A stretch of 64,000 nt of DNA from Salipiger sp. H15 (lineage in GTDB: Bacteria; Pseudomonadota; Alphaproteobacteria; Rhodobacterales; Rhodobacteraceae): assembly GCF_040409955.1 (NCBI RefSeq), contig NZ_CP123384.1:248001-312000 (forward strand), written 5' to 3'. This document shows positions 36,672 to 45,076 of this stretch, piece after piece (the first letter of the stretch is position 1; each line of letters begins with the position of its first letter). A model generated the notes under the pieces. The model did not search any database. It was not told the origin of the DNA and saw only the letters and a program-made list of their open reading frames with translations. Position numbers and translations under genes: made by a program.

Positions 36672-36854
36672 TCAGGCGCGCTGGCCGGGCATCAGGATGC
36701 GCAGGATCATGTCCTGCAGGGAGACGCGGTCGGCGCGGCGCGCCTCGACCTCCTGGTGCGGCATGTCCATCGGCGCATCGGGCGGGGCCCAGTGCGGCAT
36801 CTCGACGGCGCGAGCCTCGGCCACGTCCTGTTCTTTCATCGGTTCAGCATTCAT
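36672..36854 (-). CDS. Small 60-aa protein between opgG and opgH
   Basis: The ORF MNAEPMKEQDVAEARAVEMP continues through WAPPDAPMDMPHQ and ends ILMPGQRA. It has no membrane segment or signal peptide. Its ATG overlaps the opgG stop as ATGA (36851-36854), and opgH starts 10 bp after its stop, so translation looks arranged for it. The proline-rich APPDAPMDMP stretch recalls a short conserved N-terminal motif of many OpgH proteins, so this may be the detached OpgH N-terminus. A separate regulatory peptide is the alternative. Confidence 0.65.
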   Translation of the reverse strand: MNAEPMKEQDVAEARAVEMPHWAPPDAPMDMPHQEVEARRADRVSLQDMILRILMPGQRA

Positions 36855-38506
36855 TCCTTCACCCATTGATAAGTCCAGGTTTCGGTAAGCATACGACCAT
36901 ACCCCTTGAGCCCCGCCTTCAGTTCCGCGACGGAGCCGTTGGGCGCCGTCACTTCCAGAACAAGACGCCATGTCTCGGTCCCCGAGATCCGGCTCACAAC
37001 CGCCTCGACGATCTCGCCGTTGGCGGCACTCGCTTGTGGTTCAACTTCGGCGCCCGCGGGAAGTTCCCCGAGAGTTCCGCCTTCGAAATCGATGACGAAT
37101 TTCCGCCGATCGGTGTCCTGCTCGACCCCCGATACGCCGCCCTTGCCAACCCGCGTGCGCACCACGCGGGCCCGGTCGACAGCCCCGTCACCCAGCGGGG
37201 ACGTGCCCCAGTGCAGGCGATAGGAGAATTCCAGCGCATCCCCGGCCTTGGTCTCGGCCTTCGGGATCCAGAATGCGACGATGTTGTCGTTGGCCTCGAG
37301 ATCCGAAGGGATCTCGACCAGCCGCACCGAGCCCTCGCCCCAGTCGCCGATCGGCTCCACCAGCAGCGTCGGGCGCTTCTCGTAATGGGCCTGGGCGTCG
37401 AGGTAATGCTCGAACTCGCGGGTGCGCTGGACGAGGCCGAAGCGCACCGGGCTCAGCGCGCCGAAGTAGGAGCTGGCAAGCCGGGGCGGGTTGTTGAGCG
37501 GGCGGAAGAAGGTCTCGCCGCCCTGGGTGGTCAGCACCAGCGCCTCGCTGTCGTGCACCGCCGGGCGGAAATCGTCGAAGCCGCCCATGTCGGGGCCGCC
37601 AAAGAGGAACATCGAGGTCAGCGGCGCGATGCCGAGCTGCTGGATGTCGTTGCGCAGGAAGAGCCGCGCGGTCACCTCGATCTGGGTGTCCTGCCCGGGA
37701 CGGATCACGAAGCGGTAGGCCCCGGTCACCGAGTCGCTGCCGAGCGCCGCGTAGACGGTCATGTGCTCGGCGCCCGGACCAGGACGCTCGAGCCAGAACT
37801 CGTTGAAGCGCGGGAATTCCTCGGCACCCGAAAGGCCGGTGTTCACCGCGAGCCCGCGGGCGCTGAGCCCGTAGGTGTTGCCACGGCCGAGCGCGCGGAA
37901 ATAGCTCGCGCCGAGGAAGGCGACGAGCTCGTCGAACGTGTCGGCCCGGTTGATCGGGTTGTGCAGGCGGAAGCCGGCGACGCCGGGCATCTCGGTGTTC
38001 TCGGGGATCGGCGTCTCGACGTCGGAATAGTCGAAATCGGCGGTCGAGAAATGCATCTGCCGCGCTTCGCCGTTGACCACCTCGTGCAGGCGCACGGGCT
38101 GCTTGAAGAGCCAGCCGAGGTGGAAGGCGTGCAGGCGGAAGGTGTCGTCCGGAAGGTCCGCCCAGCGGGCCTTTTCCGGGTTGAAGCGGATGCGCTGGTA
38201 GCCGTCGTAGTCGAGCTCGGCGAGGAAGCCCTCGACCTGCTCGGGCTCCTGCGGTTCGGATTTCGCGGCCTCGGCCATCTGCGCCGAGAGGATGTCGAAG
38301 GAGAAGGGGGTCGTCTCGGCCTGAGGGGCTTCCTCGGTCGCCGCCACGACCTCCTCGGTCGCCTCCTGCGCGGCAAGGGACGTCGCGCTCAGGAGCGCGG
38401 GGACGGCGGCGGAGCCGGCAAGTCGGGCCAGGAACTGGCGTCGGTTTTGACGCGCCACGAACGCACGTCCGGACACAACAGGACTAGGGATCGGAAACTT
38501 CCGCAA
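36851..38506 (-). CDS. opgG: Periplasmic glucan biosynthesis protein OpgG (MdoG family)
   Basis: The 551-aa protein carries a twin-arginine-type signal NRRQFLARLAGSAAVPALLS and the MdoG domain (FSFDILSAQMAEAA, FHLGWLFKQPVRLHEVVNGE, AFLGASYFRALGRGNTYGLS, FEGGTLGELPAG). OpgG is needed to make or branch the glucan backbone made by OpgH. The start codon is TTG (38506), with GGAG seven bases upstream; a GTG at 38476 would still keep the signal. OpgD and OpgG are close paralogues, and the operon position next to opgH favours OpgG. Confidence 0.88.
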   Translation of the reverse strand: MRKFPIPSPVVSGRAFVARQNRRQFLARLAGSAAVPALLSATSLAAQEATEEVVAATEEAPQAETTPFSFDILSAQMAEAAKSEPQEPEQVEGFLAELDYDGYQRIRFNPEKARWADLPDDTFRLHAFHLGWLFKQPVRLHEVVNGEARQMHFSTADFDYSDVETPIPENTEMPGVAGFRLHNPINRADTFDELVAFLGASYFRALGRGNTYGLSARGLAVNTGLSGAEEFPRFNEFWLERPGPGAEHMTVYAALGSDSVTGAYRFVIRPGQDTQIEVTARLFLRNDIQQLGIAPLTSMFLFGGPDMGGFDDFRPAVHDSEALVLTTQGGETFFRPLNNPPRLASSYFGALSPVRFGLVQRTREFEHYLDAQAHYEKRPTLLVEPIGDWGEGSVRLVEIPSDLEANDNIVAFWIPKAETKAGDALEFSYRLHWGTSPLGDGAVDRARVVRTRVGKGGVSGVEQDTDRRKFVIDFEGGTLGELPAGAEVEPQASAANGEIVEAVVSRISGTETWRLVLEVTAPNGSVAELKAGLKGYGRMLTETWTYQWVKE

Positions 38507-38559
38507 ATGTCTGCTCCAAGGGGTGGTACTGGGCGGGAATGTGATAACGAGTACGGGAA

Positions 38560-38765
38560 AGACAACACCCCGTAGTCTAAGGGGTTCCCTTCAAAAGCGG
38601 GCTTTTGCTGCGCGGCGGCAAGACTCTGCCGAATCTCCGCTCATGCTGCGCTTTCGAAGGCAATCCACTGGCGGATTGCCGCAGTTTCAGTCGCTTGGCA
38701 AGCGGAGTTTCGCTCGCATCGCAAGCGCCGCATGTAAAATGGGCGAAACAAGAATGCAAGGAACG
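38560..38765. repeat. AT-richer island packed with short perfect hairpins
   Basis: Within about 200 bp I find CAAAAGC/GCTTTTG (38592-38607), CGGCA/TGCCG (38616-38631), GGCAATCC/GGATTGCC (38659-38680), CGCTTG/CAAGCG (38692-38704) and AGCG/CGCT (38701-38714). Base composition and codon use differ from both sides. It covers the gap upstream of opgG and the last 20 or so codons of the racemase-family gene. It resembles an inserted small palindromic repeat element; no transposase or terminal target duplication is visible. Confidence 0.55.
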
Positions 38766-39346
38766 TGATCGGCGAGTCGGTCCGCCGCCTCGCCAAGGGG
38801 TCCGCCCCCGATGATCACCGCCTCGGCCCCGTCGCGATGCGCGAGCTTCACGGCGTAAAGCAATGCGGCGTCGAGTTTTTCCGGGTCTTTCGACAGCGCC
38901 ACCGGATCGCCCTCGGCAAGGTAGGTGCCAAGGTAGCGCGCGCCGGGTGCGGCATTGTGCATCAGGGCGTCGATGCTCGTTTCCAAGGCAGGCGTATGGG
39001 TCACCACGGCGAAGCTGCGGCCTCCCCGGGCCGCCGCGCGCGCCGCCGCCTCCCCGATTCCAATTACGGGAACCCGCAACCGGGCGGCCAGCGCCGCGCG
39101 CCCCGGATCGCCGAAAGCGGACACGATCACCCCCGCGATGCCCTCGGGAATTGCTGCAGCTGCAACATGGCCCGCGGCCTCGGCCAGCGCCTCGGGCGAG
39201 GTGATGAGCGGCGGCCCCGCCGGCGCGGTCCAGCCGGTCACATCGGGCAGCACGCGGCCCGCGATGGCGCACATCGCGCGGGTGGTCGCGGCGTTGCTGT
39301 TGGGGTTGACCAGCAGCACGCGCAGGGGCGCGCCGGGCTCAGCCAA
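38687..39346 (-). CDS. Asp/Glu/hydantoin racemase-family protein
   Basis: From a TTG at 39346 the protein has 219 aa and the family N-terminus LRVLLVNPNSNAATTRAM, with IAGVIVSAFGDPGRAALAAR (first catalytic cysteine replaced by Ala) and AVIIGGGPLGEAADRLAD, where the second catalytic Cys of true racemases is Gly. It may therefore not racemise and could act as a decarboxylase- or isomerase-like relative. The start is uncertain (ATG at 39379 is the alternative). The final residues, CILVSPILHAALAMRAKLRL, use AT-rich codons (ATT, CTT, GTT, TTA) and fall inside the hairpin island. Last gene of the dpp-amidase-Rid operon. Confidence 0.75.
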   Translation of the reverse strand: MAEPGAPLRVLLVNPNSNAATTRAMCAIAGRVLPDVTGWTAPAGPPLITSPEALAEAAGHVAAAAIPEGIAGVIVSAFGDPGRAALAARLRVPVIGIGEAAARAAARGGRSFAVVTHTPALETSIDALMHNAAPGARYLGTYLAEGDPVALSKDPEKLDAALLYAVKLAHRDGAEAVIIGGGPLGEAADRLADHVPCILVSPILHAALAMRAKLRLPSD

Positions 39347-39800
39347 GCTCGACCGTCGCCTCGATCTCGACCAGCGCATTCGCCGGCAGCGAGGTCACGT
39401 TGACGGCGGTGCGGGCATGACGCCCGGCCTCGCCCCAGAGGTCGATGAAGAGTTGCGAGGCGCCGTTCACGATCAGCGGCCCGTCGGCGTAGCCATGCGG
39501 CGCGGCGACGAACCCGCCGAGCCGCACCACGCTGGTCACCCGGTCGAGCGAGCCGGCGACGGCCTTGATCGAGTAGAGAAGGTTGAGCGCGCACATACGC
39601 GCCGCCTCCTGCCCCAGCTTCACGTCGAACCCCTGCGGCACCGGGCCGAAATACTTGGGCACGCCCTCCCACTCGCAGATCTGCCCCGACAGGAACAGCA
39701 GGTTGCCGCTGATCTTGCCCGGCAGGAACAGCGCGCGCGAGGGGGCCGAGGGCGGCAGCGCCAGACCCATAGCGGCAAGCTTCGTCTCGATCCCGTCCAT
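39339..39800 (-). CDS. RidA/YjgF-family protein
   Basis: The 153-aa protein has the YjgF/Rid trimer-forming fold with GNLLFLSGQICEWEGVP, VVRLGGFVAAPHGYADGPLI and the late RTAVNVTSLPANALVEIEAT. The Arg in ARTAVNV corresponds to the conserved residue that binds 2-aminoacrylate carboxylate in RidA. The family deaminates reactive enamines/imines, and members inside catabolic operons usually act on a pathway intermediate. It starts 22 bp after the amidase and overlaps the racemase-family gene. Confidence 0.88.
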   Translation of the reverse strand: MDGIETKLAAMGLALPPSAPSRALFLPGKISGNLLFLSGQICEWEGVPKYFGPVPQGFDVKLGQEAARMCALNLLYSIKAVAGSLDRVTSVVRLGGFVAAPHGYADGPLIVNGASQLFIDLWGEAGRHARTAVNVTSLPANALVEIEATVELG

Positions 39801-39813
39801 TGATCCTCCGTGC

Positions 39814-39834
39814 GTCCCGGCTTCAGGCCGGGAC
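39814..39834 (-). other. Hairpin spanning the amidase stop codon
   Basis: GTCCCGGC (39814-39821) and GCCGGGAC (39827-39834) form a perfect 8-bp stem with a 5-base loop; the amidase stop codon TGA (39825-39823) is in the loop and arm edge. There is no U-run, so it is not a simple terminator. It could slow ribosomes or nucleases between the amidase and the Rid gene. Confidence 0.6.
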
Positions 39835-41007
39835 TGCGTATCCCGCCGCGATCCGGTACGCCAGAGCGATCAGCGACAGGTCCGAGCCGCGCGGCCCGAT
39901 CAGCGACATCCCGTAGGGCGCGCCGTCGAGGCTGCCCGCCGGGAAGACCACCTGCGGCAGTCCTGACAGGCCCGCCACGCACAGGAGCCGCGAGCAGTCG
40001 TGGCGGAAGCCGTCGAAGACCTCGAGCGGCGGGTCGAGCCGGAAGGGCGCGTCATGCACCGCCGGGGCGAGGATCACCCCCGAGGGGCCCAGCAGCGCCT
40101 CGACATGGGCGGTGAAGGCGCGGCGGGCGGCCTGCCCGCCCGCGATCTCGGCCCCGGTCAGCGCCTCGGCGGCGTCGGCGCGCTGGTCGATGCCGCGCGC
40201 CACCGGCATGCCGCTCTGGCGGATGTAGGGCAGCACCCAGTCGCGGGCATCCGCGCCGATGGTGCGCAGGAAGGCGGTGTAGGCGGCGTCCACCCCCTCG
40301 GGGTAGACGCGCACGTCGCGGGCGGGAAGATCGCCGAACCGCGCCTCCCAGACCGCCAGCGCCTCGGGGCCGAGCTGAGCCAGCATATCGACCGGGCGCA
40401 GGAACTCGGGCACCTCGGTCAGCGGCGCGGTCTCGCCGTCCAGCAGCACCGTCATGGCGCGCAGCAGCGTCTCACCGTCGCGGGCGAAGAGCCCGCAGGT
40501 GTCGTAGCTCGCCGCCAGCGGTTGCGCGAGGTCGAGCGAGATGCGCCCGTGCGTCGGCCGGATCCCCCAGATGCCGCAGAAGCTGGCCGGGGCGCGGATC
40601 GAGCCGCCGGTGTCCGAGCCGATGGCGATGTCGGCGAGCCCGCCGGCCACCGCCACGGCGGAACCCGAGGAGGAGCCGCCCGGGATGCGGTCCGGCGCAG
40701 CGGGGTTCACCGGCGTGCCGAAATGCACGTTCATCCCGTACATCGACCAGGCGAGCTCGTCGGTGTGGGTCTTGCCGACGAAGCGTGCGCCCGCGTCCAG
40801 CAGTTTCTGCGCCGCCGGCGCGGTCGCGGCGCGCACCGGGCTCGCCGCCAGCCGCAGCGGGCAGCCCGAGCCGGTGCGGTAGCCCGCCACGTCGAAGATG
40901 TCCTTCACCGCTAGCGTGAGGCCCGCGAGCGGCCCTTCCGGGGCGCTCTCCACCGGCACCGGCTCGTAGGGCATGAAGCAGCGGTAGGGGTCGTCCTTGA
41001 TCAGCAT
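39823..41007 (-). CDS. Amidase-signature-family hydrolase
   Basis: The 394-aa enzyme has the Ser-cisSer-Lys triad of the amidase signature family: Lys35 in LAVKDIFDV, the serine-rich PGGSSSGSAVAVAGG (109-123) and nucleophile Ser136 in GSDTGGSIRAP. It hydrolyses a carboxamide or a ureido group; the precise substrate is unknown. It starts 10 bp after dppD in the same operon, directly linking import by the ABC transporter with hydrolysis. Confidence 0.9.
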   Translation of the reverse strand: MLIKDDPYRCFMPYEPVPVESAPEGPLAGLTLAVKDIFDVAGYRTGSGCPLRLAASPVRAATAPAAQKLLDAGARFVGKTHTDELAWSMYGMNVHFGTPVNPAAPDRIPGGSSSGSAVAVAGGLADIAIGSDTGGSIRAPASFCGIWGIRPTHGRISLDLAQPLAASYDTCGLFARDGETLLRAMTVLLDGETAPLTEVPEFLRPVDMLAQLGPEALAVWEARFGDLPARDVRVYPEGVDAAYTAFLRTIGADARDWVLPYIRQSGMPVARGIDQRADAAEALTGAEIAGGQAARRAFTAHVEALLGPSGVILAPAVHDAPFRLDPPLEVFDGFRHDCSRLLCVAGLSGLPQVVFPAGSLDGAPYGMSLIGPRGSDLSLIALAYRIAAGYAVPA

Positions 41008-41017
41008 GTCCGCCCCC

Positions 41018-41995
41018 TCATTCCGCCGCGATCGCGGGCTCGGCCTTCACGCAGGCGACGCGGCGGCGCGGCGCGGGGGTGAAGACCGGCGGCAGCGCGG
41101 CGCGGCACTCGGCGGTGGCATGGGCGCAGCGCGGCGCGAAGGAGCAGCTGTCCGGCTTGGTCTCGAGCGAGGGCGGCGCGCCGGGAATGGCGTTGAGCCG
41201 CGCGCCGCGTTCGACATCGTGCAGGTTCGCGGCCAGCAGGCCCTGCGTGTAGGGGTGCTTCGCCGATTTGATGATCTCGGACGTCGTCCCCTCCTCGACG
41301 ATCTGCCCGGCGTACATGACCGCGACGCGTTCCGAGATTTCCACCGCCACGCCGATGTCATGGGTGACGAAGATCACCCCCATGCCGAACTCCTTCTGCA
41401 GCTCGCGCAACAGCAGCAGGATCTGGATCTGCACCGTGGCGTCGAGCGCCGTCGTGGGCTCGTCGGCCAGCAGCAGCCGCGGACGGCAGGCCAGAGCAAG
41501 CGCGATCATCACCCGCTGGCGCATCCCCCCCGACAGCTCGTGCGGGTAATTGTGCAGCCGCCGGTTGGCGGAAGGAATGCGCACCCGGTCGAGCATGTCG
41601 AGCGCGGTCGACATCGCCTCGGCCTTGCTGACGCCCTTGTGGCGCATGACGGACTCGGCGATCTGGTGGCCGACGGTATAGACCGGGTCGAGCGCCAGCG
41701 CCGGCTCCTGGAACACCATCGAGACCTCGCCGCCGCGGTATTTCTGCAGCTTCCGGCCCGAGAGGCTGAGGACGTCGATGCCGTTGACCTCGATCTTGCC
41801 CTCGATCTCGGTGCGCTTCGGCGGCAGGAGGCCGAGGAGCGCCTTCAGCGTCACCGACTTGCCCGAGCCGGACTCGCCGAGCAGCGCCAGCGTCTCGCCC
41901 TGCTCCATGCTGAGCGAGACGTCGTTGATCGCGTGCACCGTGCGCTTGCCCTTGAAGCGCAGGGTGAGGTTCTGGATGTCGAGCAGCTTGGTCAT
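41018..41995 (-). CDS. Peptide-type ABC transporter ATP-binding protein, DppD/OppD type
   Basis: The 325-aa ATPase has Walker [10 protein letters not shown] (40-48), signature [15 protein letters not shown], Walker [16 protein letters not shown] and the C-terminal oligopeptide-binding extension with the cysteine pattern [15 protein letters not shown] (possible Fe-S or metal site). It energises import with DppF. Its ATG is overlapped by the stop of a 33-aa ORF, which itself overlaps the dppF stop. Confidence 0.92.
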   Translation of the reverse strand: MTKLLDIQNLTLRFKGKRTVHAINDVSLSMEQGETLALLGESGSGKSVTLKALLGLLPPKRTEIEGKIEVNGIDVLSLSGRKLQKYRGGEVSMVFQEPALALDPVYTVGHQIAESVMRHKGVSKAEAMSTALDMLDRVRIPSANRRLHNYPHELSGGMRQRVMIALALACRPRLLLADEPTTALDATVQIQILLLLRELQKEFGMGVIFVTHDIGVAVEISERVAVMYAGQIVEEGTTSEIIKSAKHPYTQGLLAANLHDVERGARLNAIPGAPPSLETKPDSCSFAPRCAHATAECRAALPPVFTPAPRRRVACVKAEPAIAAE

Positions 41996-42093
41996 TTGCC
42001 CTCCTCCGGCTTGGTCTGGGACGTGGGGGCGGTCTTGGGCGCGGTCCAGAAGACCTCGCGCTTCCGGGTGGCGCAGTTTCCCGAGAGGATCAT
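41992..42093 (-). CDS. 33-aa ORF coupled between dppF and dppD
   Basis: The ATG at 42093 overlaps the dppF stop (ATGA at 42090-42093) and its TGA overlaps the dppD ATG (ATGA at 41992-41995), so the ORF fills the gap exactly. The peptide begins MILSGNCATRKREVFWTAPK, ends QTKPEEGK, is basic in the first half, and has no membrane segment. The dppD ribosome-binding site GGAGGAGGG lies inside its last codons. It may be a true microprotein or simply a coupling leader that carries ribosomes to dppD. Confidence 0.55.
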   Translation of the reverse strand: MILSGNCATRKREVFWTAPKTAPTSQTKPEEGK

Positions 42094-43166
42094 TGCGGCA
42101 CCCCCTGCCCGGCCCTGGGATGGCCCGAGCTCGTGTCGTGCAGGTGGCAGGCGGCGAGGTGCTCGGCATTGCCCGGCAGGCCCATGAGCTTTGGCGCGAC
42201 GCTCTTGCAGACCTCGCTGGCAAAGCGGCAGCGGGTGTGGAAGCGGCAGCCCTTGGGCGGGTCGATCGGGTTCGGCGGATCGCCCGCAAGCGGCGGTTCC
42301 TGCGTGCGGTTGTCGGGGTCCATCGAGGGCATCGCCGAGAAGAGCGAGCGCGTGTAGGGATGCGCCTGTTCGTGCCAGATGCTGTCCACCGGCGCGACCT
42401 CGACCACCTCGCCGAGATACATGACAAGGATGCGGTCCGAGATATAGCGCACCACGTTCAGGTCGTGGCTGATGAAGATGTAGGTGAGCCCGAACTCCTT
42501 GCGCAGGTCCGACAGCAGGTTCAGCACCTGCGCCTCGACCGACTTGTCGAGCGCCGAGACCGCCTCGTCCAGCACCACCAGCCGCGGCGACATGGCAAGC
42601 GCGCGGGCGATGTTCACCCGCTGGCGCTGGCCGCCCGAAAGCTCGTGCGGGTAGCGGTGGGCAAAGCGGTCGGGATCGAGCCCGACGCGCGCCATCAGGC
42701 TGCGCGCCCGGCCGTTCGGATCGTCGAGCCCCTGCACCTTGGCGCCGAAGGCCACCGAGTCCTCGATGGTCAGGCGCGGGTTGAGCGAGGCGTAGCTGTC
42801 CTGGAAGACCATCTGCACGTCCTTGCGCAGGTCCTTCAGCGACAGTGTCTCGCCCAGCCCCTGCCCGTCGAAGATGATCTCGCCCTTGTCCTTCTCGATG
42901 AGGCCGATGAGCAGCCGCGCGGTGGTGGACTTGCCGCAGCCGGACTCGCCGACGATGCCCAGCGTCTCGCCCTTCTTCACCTCGAAGGACACGCCGTCGA
43001 CCGCCTGCACCATCGCCTGCGTGCGGCCGAGGATGCCGCCGCGGACGGGGAAGTGCTTCTGCAGGTCCTTCACGATGACCAGCGGCTGCGCCGGGCCGCC
43101 CTTGTCGCGGCTCTCGGGGGCGGCGGTCTTCGGTTTGAGTGCGGGGGAAAGGTCAGTCGCGGACAT
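42090..43166 (-). CDS. Peptide-type ABC transporter ATP-binding protein, DppF/OppF type
   Basis: The 358-aa ATPase has Walker A GESGCGKST (73-81), signature LSGGQRQRVNIARAL, Walker B LVVLDEAVSALDKSV and the C-terminal region CRFHTRCRFASEVC. The N-terminal FPVRGGILGRT is standard for DppF/OppF. Its ATG lies 14 bp inside the end of the dppC gene. Together with the DppD-type subunit it forms the ATPase pair; the order F before D is inverted relative to E. coli dpp. Confidence 0.92.
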   Translation of the reverse strand: MSATDLSPALKPKTAAPESRDKGGPAQPLVIVKDLQKHFPVRGGILGRTQAMVQAVDGVSFEVKKGETLGIVGESGCGKSTTARLLIGLIEKDKGEIIFDGQGLGETLSLKDLRKDVQMVFQDSYASLNPRLTIEDSVAFGAKVQGLDDPNGRARSLMARVGLDPDRFAHRYPHELSGGQRQRVNIARALAMSPRLVVLDEAVSALDKSVEAQVLNLLSDLRKEFGLTYIFISHDLNVVRYISDRILVMYLGEVVEVAPVDSIWHEQAHPYTRSLFSAMPSMDPDNRTQEPPLAGDPPNPIDPPKGCRFHTRCRFASEVCKSVAPKLMGLPGNAEHLAACHLHDTSSGHPRAGQGVPQ

Positions 43167-44040
43167 TCATCGCGCTCCTCAGTCCGTCGCTCAGCAGGTT
43201 GAGGCAGAGCGAGGTGATAAAGATCATCACCCCCGGCAGCGCCGAGAGCCACGGGTTGATGTAGATGGCCGAGCGCAGCGTGTTCAGCATGAGGCCCCAT
43301 TCGGGCTCGGGCGGGCGCACGCCGATGCCGAGGAACGACAGGCCCGCGGCGAGGATCATGCAGACCGAGGTGAGCGAGGTGGCATAGACGAAGATCGGCG
43401 AGAGCACGTTGCCGATCACGTGCACGCGGATCACCGTCAGCGCGTTCGCCCCCGTCGCGCGGGCGGCGTCGATGTAGTCGAGCGCCCGCACGCCCGAGGT
43501 GACGGCCTCGGCAACGCGGGTGATCGGCGGGATGAAGACGATGGTCAGCGACACGAGGCTGTTGACGATCCCCGCCCCCAGCGCGCCCGAGATGGCGATC
43601 GCCAGCAGCACCGAGGGGAAGGCGAAGAAGACGTCGACCACGCGCATGATGATGGTGTTGGTCATGCCGCCGACATAGCCCGCCACGATGCCGAGCGCCG
43701 AGCCGATGAAGAAGGCGAAGACCACCGGCATGAGGCCGATGAAGAGCGTGAGCCGCCCGCCGTAGATCAGGCGCGCCAGCATGTCGCGGCCCTGCTCGTC
43801 GGTGCCCAGCAGGTGCCCCTCGGTGCCGAGCGGTTTCAGGCGGGCGATCATCGAGCCCTTGTAGGGGTCGGGCAGGCCGATATAGGGCGCGAAGATCGCC
43901 GAGAGGATCAGCAGCAGCACCACGGCAAGGCAGATCATCGACACGGGGTCGCGCACCACGCGCGCGCCCACCCCGGCCCAGTAGCCCTGCGGCTTGGCGG
44001 CCTTCGAGTCGGTCATGGGTTCGGTTTCCGCAAGAGCCAT
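43153..44040 (-). CDS. Peptide-type ABC transporter permease, DppC type
   Basis: The 295-aa inner-membrane protein has the N-terminal OppC/DppC segment before helix 1, LLGTDEQGRDMLARLIYGGR, and the ATPase-contact loop EAVTSGVRALDYIDAARATG. Around six membrane segments are predicted. It follows the DppB-type gene by 3 bp and forms the translocation pore with it. Confidence 0.93.
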   Translation of the reverse strand: MALAETEPMTDSKAAKPQGYWAGVGARVVRDPVSMICLAVVLLLILSAIFAPYIGLPDPYKGSMIARLKPLGTEGHLLGTDEQGRDMLARLIYGGRLTLFIGLMPVVFAFFIGSALGIVAGYVGGMTNTIIMRVVDVFFAFPSVLLAIAISGALGAGIVNSLVSLTIVFIPPITRVAEAVTSGVRALDYIDAARATGANALTVIRVHVIGNVLSPIFVYATSLTSVCMILAAGLSFLGIGVRPPEPEWGLMLNTLRSAIYINPWLSALPGVMIFITSLCLNLLSDGLRSAMNVRD

Positions 44041-44043
44041 GGG

Positions 44044-44997
44044 TCAGGTCCTCTTGATGCGCGGATCGATCGCGGCCTGCGCCACGTCGACGATGAGGTT
44101 CATCGCCACGAAGAACAGGGCGAGGACGAGGATCGTGCCCTGCAGGAGCGGCAGGTCGCGCTGGAAGATGGCGTTCGAGAGCAGGAAGCCCGAGCCCGGC
44201 CAGTTGAACACGGTCTCGATGAGGATCGAGCCGCCGAGCAGGTAGCCCAGTTGCAGGCCCATCACCGAAAGCGCGGTCGAGGCGGCGTTGCGCGCGACGT
44301 GGCGCAGCACGTCGCCGCGGCTCATGCCCTTGGCATAGAGCGCCTGCACGAAGTCCATCGTCAGGATGTCCCCGGCCAGCGCGCGCACGGTGCGCGCGAC
44401 GATGCCGATCGGCACGACGGCGAGCGTCACCGCGGGCAGGATCAGGTGGCGCATGTGCAGCCAGTCCCATTCCCAGCTCTGCGAGCCGCCCGGCCCCGCC
44501 CCCATCGAGGGCAGCCAGCCGAGGTTCACGGAAAAGATGATGACCAGCACGATGCCGAGCCAGTAGTTCGGCACCGACACGCCGGTGATCGAGAGCGCGG
44601 TGACCGCGCGATCCAGCAGCGTGTCGCGGAAATAGCCGGCGAGGAAGCCGAGGAAGATGCCGATCGGGAAGGCGATGACGGCGGCCGAGACGGCCAGCAG
44701 CAGCGAGTTCTGCACCGCGCCGAAGACCTCCTGCGCGACCGGCCGGCCGGTGGCGATGGACTTGCCCATGTCGCCCTGCGCGAGGTTGCCGATCCAGATC
44801 GCGTATTGGACGGGCAGCGGCTTGTCGAGCCCGTAGGCGGCGCGCATGGCGGCCTGTTCCTCGGCGGTGGCATCGACGGGCATGATGGCGGTGAGCGGAT
44901 CGCCCGGGGCGATCTGGACCAGCATGAAGCAGATCACCGAAACCCCGAAGGCCACGGGCAGCACGAGGAGAAGGCGGCGGAAGAAATAGCTGAGCAC
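44044..44997 (-). CDS. Peptide-type ABC transporter permease, DppB type
   Basis: The 317-aa permease begins MLSYFFRRLLLVLPVAFGVS and shows GDPLTAIMPVDATAEEQAAM, SITGVSVPNYWLGIVLVIIF, and the coupling loop VQALYAKGMSRGDVLRHVAR. It is the first permease gene after the binding-protein gene and is separated from it by a strong hairpin. Confidence 0.93.
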   Translation of the reverse strand: MLSYFFRRLLLVLPVAFGVSVICFMLVQIAPGDPLTAIMPVDATAEEQAAMRAAYGLDKPLPVQYAIWIGNLAQGDMGKSIATGRPVAQEVFGAVQNSLLLAVSAAVIAFPIGIFLGFLAGYFRDTLLDRAVTALSITGVSVPNYWLGIVLVIIFSVNLGWLPSMGAGPGGSQSWEWDWLHMRHLILPAVTLAVVPIGIVARTVRALAGDILTMDFVQALYAKGMSRGDVLRHVARNAASTALSVMGLQLGYLLGGSILIETVFNWPGSGFLLSNAIFQRDLPLLQGTILVLALFFVAMNLIVDVAQAAIDPRIKRT

Positions 44998-45024
44998 GGG
45001 TAGGTGGTCCCTGGCTTGTAGGGT

Positions 45025-45049
45025 CCCCGCCGCGGCACGCGCGGCGGGG
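45025..45049 (-). other. GC-rich hairpin between the binding-protein and permease genes
   Basis: CCCCGCCGCG (45025-45034) pairs perfectly with CGCGGCGGGG (45040-45049) around a 5-base loop. No T-run follows on the minus strand, so it is more likely an RNA-stabilising stem that protects the binding-protein message, as known in other ABC operons, than a terminator. Confidence 0.65.
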
Positions 45050-45076
45050 TCTCGCCCTTGCGGGCGTCGTCGGGAA

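Noticed and set aside
38523..38814. Small plus-strand frames of 69-81 codons in the hairpin island
   Set aside because: They lack a ribosome-binding site, overlap the racemase end on the other strand and have no similarity that I recognise.
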